Source of the DNA: Alcaligenaceae bacterium SAGV5
Lineage (GTDB): Bacteria; Pseudomonadota; Gammaproteobacteria; Burkholderiales; Burkholderiaceae_B
Assembly (NCBI GenBank): GCA_009360345.1
Contig: SPDP01000003.1
Coordinates: 124,001 to 188,000, forward strand
Reading direction: 5' to 3'
DNA length: 64,000 bases
The translations under genes were made by a program, and so were the position numbers. Below the pieces are notes generated by a model. It was not told where the DNA came from. It searched no databases and was given only the letters and a program-made list of their open reading frames with translations. Positions 58,101 to 64,000 of the stretch are shown here, piece by piece. Position 1 is the first letter of the stretch; the number at the start of each line of letters is the position of its first letter.

Positions 58101-58667
58101 ATGAGCGAACGCGCCAATATCGATCTCACGAACCAGTTCCTGATCGCCATGCCCGCCATGGCCGATCCGAACTTTGCCGGCGCCGTCATCTATGTATGCG
58201 AACACACCGCCAAGGGGGCGCTGGGCCTGGTCATCAACCGGCCCACCGACCTGACCCTGGCGGGCCTGTTCGAGCGGATCGAGCTGTCCCTGGACGATGC
58301 CACGCAGGCCGAATCCCCGGTGTTCTTCGGCGGACCGGTCCAGACCGACCGCGGCTTCGTGCTGCACGCCCCGGTGGGCGACTACAACTCCTCGATCAAG
58401 GTCGGCGACCTGGCCCTGACCACGTCTCGCGACGTGCTGCAGGCGGTCTCCGACGGCCAGGGGCCGGGCAAGCTGCTGGTCACGCTGGGCTATGCGGGAT
58501 GGGGTGCGGGCCAGCTCGAGGACGAGATCTCCGAGAACGCCTGGCTCAGCGTGTCGGCGTCGTCCGACGTCATCTTCAACGTGCCGCCCGCCGAGCGTTT
58601 CGACGCCGCGCTGGCGCTGCTGGGCATTGCCCCGATCATGCTGGCGGGCGAAGCCGGCCATGCCTGA
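58101..58667 (+). CDS. yqgE: YqgE/AlgH family protein (UPF0301)
   Basis: A 188-residue protein of unknown biochemical role (NQFLIAMPAMADPNFAGAVIYVCEH, GALGLVINRP, FFGGPVQTDRGFVLH, LGYAGWGAGQLEDEI). The family is often next to ruvX, as here, with which it overlaps by 8 bp. Confidence 0.95.
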   Translation: MSERANIDLTNQFLIAMPAMADPNFAGAVIYVCEHTAKGALGLVINRPTDLTLAGLFERIELSLDDATQAESPVFFGGPVQTDRGFVLHAPVGDYNSSIKVGDLALTTSRDVLQAVSDGQGPGKLLVTLGYAGWGAGQLEDEISENAWLSVSASSDVIFNVPPAERFDAALALLGIAPIMLAGEAGHA

Positions 58668-59070
58668 CGAAACGCTGCTCGCCTTCGACTACGGGACCCA
58701 ATTCATCGGCGTTGCCGTCGGCAATACGCTGACCGGCCACGCACGTCCGCTCGAAGTCATCGCCAATACCACGCGCGAGACGCGCTTCGGCCGCGTCGAG
58801 CAATTGCTGCGCGAATGGCAGCCGTCCCGCCTGGTGGTGGGCCTGGCGCTGGATACCGATGGCGGCGAACAGCCCATGACGGGCCTGTGCCGGCGTTTCG
58901 CCAACCAGTTGCACGGCCGCTACGGGCTGCCGGTGGAACTGGTGGACGAGCGCGGCACCAGCCTGGCCGCCCAGTCCGAGATGGGGGCCGCCGGCCGCGG
59001 GCTGCGCGTGGACGCGGTGGCCGCGGCCATCATCCTGCAGAGCTATTTCGACACGCCCCGTTCTCCCTGA
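58660..59070 (+). CDS. ruvX: RuvX/YqgF, Holliday-junction resolvase-like rRNA maturation nuclease
   Basis: A 136-residue RNase H-fold protein. Catalytic acidic motifs AFDYGTQFIGVAVGN, LVVGLALDTDG and VDAVAAAIILQSYF. YqgF matures the 5' end of 16S rRNA in E. coli. ATG 58660 overlaps yqgE; pyrR follows after 12 bp. Confidence 0.95.
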   Translation: MPDETLLAFDYGTQFIGVAVGNTLTGHARPLEVIANTTRETRFGRVEQLLREWQPSRLVVGLALDTDGGEQPMTGLCRRFANQLHGRYGLPVELVDERGTSLAAQSEMGAAGRGLRVDAVAAAIILQSYFDTPRSP

Positions 59071-59082
59071 TCCGAGACTGCC

Positions 59083-59622
59083 ATGAACCCAACCCCTCCC
59101 AACCTCGACGCCGAGGCGCTGTATGCGCGGCTGCGCGACGCCGTGCGGAAGCTGCTGGACACCCTGCCGGCCGACCGTACCCACCTCGTCGGCATCCACT
59201 CCGGGGGATCGTGGATAGCCGAGCGGCTGCACCGCGACTTCGGCCTGCCCGAGGCGCCGGGCAAGCTGGACATCAGCTTCTACCGCGACGACTTCGCGCG
59301 CATCGGCCTGCATCCCCAGGTCAAGCCTTCGGACATCGCCTTCGGCGTGGACGACAAGCACCTGATCCTGGTCGACGACGTGCTCTACACGGGCCGCACG
59401 ATACGCGCCGCCATGAACGAGCTGTTCGACTATGGGCGTCCGGCCTCCATCAGGCTGGCCGTGCTGGTGGACCGGGGCGGGCGCGAACTGCCCGTGGCGG
59501 CGGATTTCGCCGCGGCCACCGTCGAGCTGGCGCCGGGACAGAGCCTCGTGCTGTCGCGCGCCGGCGATGCCTTCAAGATCGATTTCGAAACCCTGCCGCC
59601 CCAGGAGCCGCACCATGCGTAA
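59083..59622 (+). CDS. pyrR: PyrR, bifunctional pyrimidine regulator/uracil phosphoribosyltransferase
   Basis: A 179-residue type I PRTase: [19 protein letters not shown] motif [34 protein letters not shown]. In Gram-positives PyrR binds pyr mRNA; in proteobacteria this is unproven and uracil salvage is more likely. Heads the pyrimidine genes and overlaps pyrB by 8 bp. Confidence 0.93.
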   Translation: MNPTPPNLDAEALYARLRDAVRKLLDTLPADRTHLVGIHSGGSWIAERLHRDFGLPEAPGKLDISFYRDDFARIGLHPQVKPSDIAFGVDDKHLILVDDVLYTGRTIRAAMNELFDYGRPASIRLAVLVDRGGRELPVAADFAAATVELAPGQSLVLSRAGDAFKIDFETLPPQEPHHA

Positions 59623-60562
59623 CCCGCAGCTCAACAGCAACGGCGAACTCACCCACCTGTTGACCGTGGAGGGATTGCCGCGCGCGATCCTGAACCAGAT
59701 CCTCGACACCGCGGAGTCGTTCGTGCCGCTGGCCGACCGCGAGATCAAGAAATTGCCGCTGCTGCGCGGCAAGAGCGTGTTCAACCTGTTCTTCGAAAAC
59801 TCCACGCGCACGCGCACCACGTTCGAGATCGCGGCCAAGCGCCTGTCGGCCGACGTCTACAACCTGAACATCAACGCCTCGTCGGCCAGCAAGGGCGAGT
59901 CGCTGCTGGACACCATCAACAACCTGTCGGCCATGCAGGCCGACCTGTTCGTGGTGCGGCACGCCTCCAGCGGCGCGCCGCACCTGATCGCCCAGCACGT
60001 GGCGCCCCACGTGCACGTGATCAACGCCGGCGACGGCCGCCATGCGCACCCGACGCAGGGCCTGCTGGACATGTACACCATCCGCCACTACAAGAAGGAC
60101 TTCACCAAGCTCACGGTGGCGATCGTCGGCGACATCCTGCATTCGCGCGTGGCGCGGTCGGACATCCACGCGCTGACCACGCTGGGCGTGCCCGAGGTGC
60201 GGGCCATCGGCCCGCTGACGCTGTTGCCGTCCGGCCTCGAACAGATGGGCGTGCGCGTGTTCACCGACATGGCCGAGGGGCTCAAGGGAGTGGACGTGAT
60301 CATCATGCTGCGCCTGCAGAACGAGCGCATGCGCGGCGCGCTGCTGCCCTCGGCGCAGGAGTATTTCAAGCACTATGGCCTGACGCAGGAGAAGCTCGCG
60401 CTGGCCAAGCCCGACGCGATCGTCATGCACCCCGGACCGATGAACCGCGGCGTGGAGATCGACTCCCCGGTGGCCGATGGCAAGCAGGCCGTCATCCTGG
60501 ACCAGGTCACGTTCGGCATCGCGGTCCGCATGGCCGTCATGAGCATTGTCGCAGGAGCCTGA
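59615..60562 (+). CDS. pyrB: PyrB, aspartate carbamoyltransferase catalytic subunit
   Basis: A 315-residue enzyme joining carbamoyl phosphate and aspartate. Carbamoyl-phosphate motif [26 protein letters not shown], and [13 protein letters not shown] are present. In this arrangement PyrB forms a dodecamer with PyrC' instead of PyrI. Stop is 3 bp before pyrC'. Confidence 0.96.
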   Translation: MRNPQLNSNGELTHLLTVEGLPRAILNQILDTAESFVPLADREIKKLPLLRGKSVFNLFFENSTRTRTTFEIAAKRLSADVYNLNINASSASKGESLLDTINNLSAMQADLFVVRHASSGAPHLIAQHVAPHVHVINAGDGRHAHPTQGLLDMYTIRHYKKDFTKLTVAIVGDILHSRVARSDIHALTTLGVPEVRAIGPLTLLPSGLEQMGVRVFTDMAEGLKGVDVIIMLRLQNERMRGALLPSAQEYFKHYGLTQEKLALAKPDAIVMHPGPMNRGVEIDSPVADGKQAVILDQVTFGIAVRMAVMSIVAGA

Positions 60563-60565
60563 CCC

Positions 60566-61858
60566 ATGAAAATCCATATCCAGGGCGGCCGCCTGATCGA
60601 CCCGGCCAACGGCGTGGACGCCGTCAACGACATCTACATCGCCGCGGGACGCGTGGTCGGCATCGGCCAGGCGCCAGGGGGCTTCGTGCCCAATCGCCTG
60701 ATCGACGCGCGCGGCCTGGCGGTCCTGCCCGGCCTCGTGGACCTGTCCGCCCGGCTGCGCGAGCCCGGCTTCGAGCACCGCGCCACGCTGGAGTCCGAAT
60801 TGCAGGCGGCGCTGGCGGGCGGCGTGACCAGCCTGGTGCTGCCGCCCGACACCGACCCGGTGCTGGACGAGCCCGGCCTGGTCGAGATGCTCAAGCACCG
60901 CGCGCGCCAGCTCAACCAGTCGCACGTCTACCCGCTGGGCGCGATGACCGTCGGCCTGAAGGGCGAGATCATCACCGAGATGGCCGAGCTGACCGAGGCC
61001 GGTTGCGTGGCGTTCTCGCAGGCCGACGCGCACATCGCCGACACCAATGTGCTGCTGCGCGCCATGCAGTACGCCCGTACCTTCGACTACGCGCTGTGGC
61101 TGCGCCCCGAAGATCCCTGGCTGGCCCGCGAGGGCGTGGCCGCCAGCGGCGCCATGGCGTCGCGCCTGGGGCTGGCAGGTATTCCCGAGCAGGCCGAGAC
61201 CATCGCCCTGCACACGCTGTTCGAGCTGCAGCGCGCCACGCGCGCGCGCCTGCATCTGTGCCGCATCTCCAGCGCCGCCGGGATCGAACTGGTGCGCCGC
61301 GCCCGTGCCGAAGGCCTGCCCGTGACCTGCGACGTCAGCGCCCACCACGTGCACCTGACCGACGTGGACATCGGCTACTTCGACGCGCATTGCCGGTTGA
61401 CGCCGCCGCTGCGCGGCCAGCGCGACCGCGACGCGATCCAGGCGGCGCTGGCGGACGGCACCATCGACGCGATCTGCTCGGACCACACGCCGGTGGACGA
61501 GGACTACAAGCTGCTGCCCTTCGCCGAGGCCGAGCCCGGCGCGACAGGCCTGGAGCTGCTGCTGTCGCTGGCGCTGAAATGGGCCCGCGACGCCGACCTG
61601 CCGGTCGCGCGCGCGGTGGCGCGGGTCACCAGCGAACCCGCCCGGGTCCTGGGCACCAAGGTGCTGGCCTCGTGCGGGCAACTGGGCGCCGGGGCGCTGG
61701 CCGATCTCTGCCTGGTCGACCTGGACGAACACTGGCTGGTCAGCGAGGACAGCCTGCTGAGCCAGGGCAAGCACACGCCGTTCCTGGGCATGGAGCTGCC
61801 CGGCAAGGTCCGCATGACCATCGTCGCGGGTCACGTGGCCTACGAGGCGACGGCCTGA
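60566..61858 (+). CDS. pyrC': PyrC', non-catalytic dihydroorotase-like partner of PyrB
   Basis: A 430-residue amidohydrolase-fold protein. The zinc-binding HxH of active dihydroorotases is lost: the site reads PGLVDLSARLREPGF, with Ser and Arg in place of both His. The lysine ligand and the His of the mid-part are also not at usual places, although the Asp in SDHTPVDEDYK is kept. Such PyrC' proteins hold PyrB in its active complex in Pseudomonas. An active pyrC must be elsewhere. Confidence 0.9.
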   Translation: MKIHIQGGRLIDPANGVDAVNDIYIAAGRVVGIGQAPGGFVPNRLIDARGLAVLPGLVDLSARLREPGFEHRATLESELQAALAGGVTSLVLPPDTDPVLDEPGLVEMLKHRARQLNQSHVYPLGAMTVGLKGEIITEMAELTEAGCVAFSQADAHIADTNVLLRAMQYARTFDYALWLRPEDPWLAREGVAASGAMASRLGLAGIPEQAETIALHTLFELQRATRARLHLCRISSAAGIELVRRARAEGLPVTCDVSAHHVHLTDVDIGYFDAHCRLTPPLRGQRDRDAIQAALADGTIDAICSDHTPVDEDYKLLPFAEAEPGATGLELLLSLALKWARDADLPVARAVARVTSEPARVLGTKVLASCGQLGAGALADLCLVDLDEHWLVSEDSLLSQGKHTPFLGMELPGKVRMTIVAGHVAYEATA

Positions 61859-61860
61859 TC

Positions 61861-62625
61861 GTGCTTGCCTGGTTTCGCCTGGCCGCGCACCTGCTGCGGT
61901 TTTCGCTGCGTTTCCTGCTCGTCACCCTGTGGGTGATATTCGGGCTCATCGTGCTGGCCACCGTGTTCCGGCGGTTCGAGGTGGCGCGGCGCGACCGGAT
62001 CAACAACTGGTGGTCCCGCTGGCTGCTGCGCTGGTGCGGCGTCGACGTCTACGTCAGCGGCCACCCGCCTGTCGACGGGGCGGCCCTGTTGATCGCCAAC
62101 CACGTGTCGTGGCTGGACATCTACGCGCTCAGCAGCGTGCGATGCACCATCTTCGTCGGCAAACAGGAATTGCGTTCCTGGCCGGTGCTGGGCTGGCTGA
62201 TCGCCGGAGTCGGCACGGTGTTCATCGAACGCGGCAACCGGCGCGCGCTGCATCACGTGGCCCAGGCCATGCGCGAGCGATTCGACCGGGGGCAGTTGAT
62301 CGGACTGTTCCCCGAGGGGACCACCTCGGACGGTTTCGACGTGCTGCCCTTCCATGCCGCCCTGTTCGAGCCCGCGCGGCGCGCCGGCGTACCCGTGGTG
62401 CCGGTCGCGCTGCGCTATCTCCAGCACGGCCAGCGCACCGCCGTGGCCGCGTACGTGGGCGAGGAAACCCTGCTGGGCAATGCGTGGCGGGTCCTGGGTT
62501 CGACCGGCATGGCGGTCCAGGTCGTCTACCTGCCCGCCGTCGCCGCCGACGGCGGCGACGAGGATCACCGCCATGCGATGGCCGCGCGCGTGCGCGAGGC
62601 CATCCGGGCCGAAGTGGTCGTTTGA
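61861..62625 (+). CDS. plsC: PlsC-type 1-acylglycerol-3-phosphate acyltransferase
   Basis: A 254-residue membrane acyltransferase that makes phosphatidic acid. N-terminal helix (LVTLWVIFGLIVLATVF), HX4D motif NHVSWLD, second motif FIERGNRRAL and FPEGTTSDG. The GTG start at 61861 is 2 bp after the pyrC' stop, so it is read as part of the pyr operon. Confidence 0.92.
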   Translation: MLAWFRLAAHLLRFSLRFLLVTLWVIFGLIVLATVFRRFEVARRDRINNWWSRWLLRWCGVDVYVSGHPPVDGAALLIANHVSWLDIYALSSVRCTIFVGKQELRSWPVLGWLIAGVGTVFIERGNRRALHHVAQAMRERFDRGQLIGLFPEGTTSDGFDVLPFHAALFEPARRAGVPVVPVALRYLQHGQRTAVAAYVGEETLLGNAWRVLGSTGMAVQVVYLPAVAADGGDEDHRHAMAARVREAIRAEVVV

Positions 62626-62639
62626 TGGGTTCGCCCGGC

Positions 62640-62668
62640 TTGCCAATCGACTTTCGTCGAGTTAATGT
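62640..62668 (+). promoter_or_regulatory. Candidate promoter/operator of the toxin-antitoxin pair
   Basis: A possible -35 TTGCCA and weak -10 TAATGT are 17 bp apart, with an inverted repeat TCGAC-TTTC-GTCGA (62647-62660) between them. Such placement suits autorepression by the antitoxin. Confidence 0.35.
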
Positions 62669-62698
62669 ATTGCAAATGCGATGCGTACTGGGAATGCC

Positions 62699-62977
62699 AT
62701 GAAAACTGCCACGCTTCCTCCCTTGCGGGTCGAGCCGGAACTGCGTGAGGCTGCCGAAAGAGTTCTCGAGGCGGGCGAGAGTTTGTCCAGCTTTGTCGAG
62801 CAGGCGGTCCGCTCGGCGGTGTCGCGCCGTGAGGCGCAGACGGTTTTTCTGGCCAGAGGTTTGGCATCGCGCGACCTGGCGCGGGAATCAGGCGACTACG
62901 TTCCAGCGCAAGCCGTATTGGATACGCTGCGGCAGCGCTTTGAGGCCGCCCAGGCCGACCGGCGCAAGCGGTCTTGA
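62699..62977 (+). CDS. Antitoxin of a ParD/YlcI-like family
   Basis: A 92-residue protein with a ribbon-helix-helix-like N-terminus (LPPLRVEPELREAAERVLEAGESLSSF) and a basic helical tail (LRQRFEAAQADRRKRS) that would bind the toxin. ATG 62699 with GGGA before it; an in-frame ATG at 62681 is possible. Overlaps the toxin start by 4 bases. Confidence 0.78.
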   Translation: MKTATLPPLRVEPELREAAERVLEAGESLSSFVEQAVRSAVSRREAQTVFLARGLASRDLARESGDYVPAQAVLDTLRQRFEAAQADRRKRS

Positions 62978-63282
62978 CGTACCGTGTTCGCTTCACGCGG
63001 GAAGCCGAGCAGGATCTTATCCGGCTCTATGACTTTATCCTGGAGCGGGATCCCGATGCCATGGACTTGGCTGTCCATGCTCTGGTTGCGATCCAGGATG
63101 GCATCTGCATTCTCGAGCGTTCGCCCTACACCTGCAGAAAGGCGACACCGCATTCACCTTACTTGCGTGAGTTGGTGATTCCGTTCGGTCGTGCGGGCCA
63201 TGTCGCCTTGTTCGAGATCGATGGACCCGATTCGGTCACTGTTCTTGCAGTACGTCATCAGCGCGAAGACGATTATCACTGA
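62974..63282 (+). CDS. ParE/RelE-superfamily toxin
   Basis: A 102-residue protein with the ParE pattern TYRVRFTREAEQDLIRLYDFI, SPYTCRKATPHSPYLRELVIPFG and VTVLAVRHQREDDYH. ParE toxins poison DNA gyrase. The start is a TTG overlapping the antitoxin stop (TTGA), which keeps toxin translation coupled and low. The gene body is less G+C-rich than its neighbours, suggesting later acquisition. Confidence 0.85.
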   Translation: MTYRVRFTREAEQDLIRLYDFILERDPDAMDLAVHALVAIQDGICILERSPYTCRKATPHSPYLRELVIPFGRAGHVALFEIDGPDSVTVLAVRHQREDDYH

Positions 63283-63302
63283 GACGCCGCCCAGCGCGCG
63301 CA

Positions 63303-64000
63303 TCAGCGCGCCAGCAGGTCACCCGAGATGGCGTCCACCGACTTGACGCCCGTCAGCGTCATGGCCACCCGCATTTCCTTTTCCACCAGGTCGAGCAGCC
63401 GGGCCACGCCGGCTTCGCCGCCCGCGGCCAGCGCGTAGATATAGGCGCGGCCCAGCATCACGGCGTCGGCGCCCAGCGCGAGCATGCGCACGACATCGAG
63501 GCCGCTGCGCAGGCCGGAGTCGGCCAGGATCCTGATGTCGCCCTTGACCGCCTCCGCGATGGCGGGCAGGGCGCGGGCCGACGAAAGAACGCCGTCGAGC
63601 TGGCGGCCGCCGTGGTTCGACACGACGATGCCATCGGCGCCGAAACGCACCGCGTCGCGCGCATCTTCCGGATCGAGTATGCCCTTGATGACCATGGGGC
63701 CTTGCCAGAACTCGCGGATCCAGTCCAGGTCCTTCCATGATATCGACGGGTCGAAGTTGGCGCCCAGCCAGCCGATGTAGTCTTCGAGGCCGGTCGGTTT
63801 GCCCAGGTAGGCCGAAATGTTGCCCAGGTCATGGGGCCGGCCGCGCAGGCCCACGTTCCACGCCCATCGAGGGTGAGCGATGGCCTGCCCGTAGCGTCGC
63901 AGCGCGGCGTGCGGACCGCTCATGCCCGAGTGGGCATCGCGATACCGCGCGCCGGGCACGGGCATGTCGACCGTGAATACCAGGGTGGAGCAACCGGCTT
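63303..64000 (-). CDS. lldD: FMN-dependent L-lactate dehydrogenase-type oxidase, 5' part beyond window
   Basis: The C-terminal ~232 residues of an alpha-hydroxy-acid dehydrogenase. The window-edge sequence reads [21 protein letters not shown]; then [21 protein letters not shown], the FMN/substrate motif [17 protein letters not shown] with catalytic His, and [29 protein letters not shown]. Oxidises L-lactate (or a similar 2-hydroxy acid) with electrons to the quinone pool. The stop is 21 bp from the converging toxin gene. Confidence 0.9.
   Translation of the reverse strand, partial: AGCSTLVFTVDMPVPGARYRDAHSGMSGPHAALRRYGQAIAHPRWAWNVGLRGRPHDLGNISAYLGKPTGLEDYIGWLGANFDPSISWKDLDWIREFWQGPMVIKGILDPEDARDAVRFGADGIVVSNHGGRQLDGVLSSARALPAIAEAVKGDIRILADSGLRSGLDVVRMLALGADAVMLGRAYIYALAAGGEAGVARLLDLVEKEMRVAMTLTGVKSVDAISGDLLAR

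Overview
The window is high-GC DNA from a betaproteobacterium of the Alcaligenaceae, most like Bordetella or Achromobacter. The evidence is the housekeeping gene order (ndk-rlmN-rodZ-ispG-hisS-yfgM-bamB-der-hfq-hflX-hflK-hflC ... hisZ-purA; rpsF-priB-rpsR-rplI-dnaB; rubredoxin-yqgE-ruvX-pyrR-pyrB-pyrC'-plsC), PagL, and the solute-binding Bug/TctC family. No complete insertion sequence, prophage, CRISPR array or rRNA operon is visible. Two tRNA-Leu genes are present.

Layout. 1-4.1 kb: ridA (cut by the window edge), an alpha/beta hydrolase and a comEC gene without its 5' end, meeting head-on a fragment that encodes the last ~114 residues of RNase E. 4.1-17.3 kb: a MocR regulator divergent from a benE transporter; a signalling cluster (three-receiver hybrid histidine kinase, CheR, CheB, REC-GGDEF, EAL); an orphan bcsP/R-bcsQ pair without cellulose synthase genes; moaA. 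17.4-22.9 kb, minus strand: pagL, accD, trpA, trpB and a hybrid gene joining the RNase E catalytic half to the C-terminal half of TrpF. 23.5-25.6 kb: rluC, gph and a stub of sppA. 25.9-45.7 kb: a yccA-like gene, then the long housekeeping block, interrupted between hflC and hisZ by a minus-strand tctC-ubiD pair. 45.8-49.5 kb: tRNA-Leu pair, rnr, rlmB. 49.5-56 kb: lexA with an imuA-like gene, asparaginase, ribosomal protein operon, dnaB. 56-64 kb: Pho-box-like site, DUF47-pit phosphate uptake, pyrimidine operon, plsC, a ParD/ParE-like pair and an lldD fragment at the edge.

The main observation is structural. The rne gene is split: its N-terminal half lies at 21.3-22.9 kb (minus) and its C-terminus at 3.6-4.0 kb (plus). 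Flipping the ~17.6-kb segment between these points puts both rne parts on one strand in the right order, and leaves the truncated comEC and truncated trpF facing each other. This points to an inversion with loss of DNA at both ends. The comEC/rne junction carries a perfect 14-bp inverted repeat. Further erosion is seen in the sppA stub and the orphan bcs genes. A family of about five G+C-rich palindromic intergenic elements, three of them with inverted arms around a variable core, sits directly after stop codons and abuts the sppA truncation.

Coordinates of start codons, promoters and repeat limits were read by eye. Statements about missing gene parts apply to this window only; intact copies elsewhere in the genome cannot be excluded.
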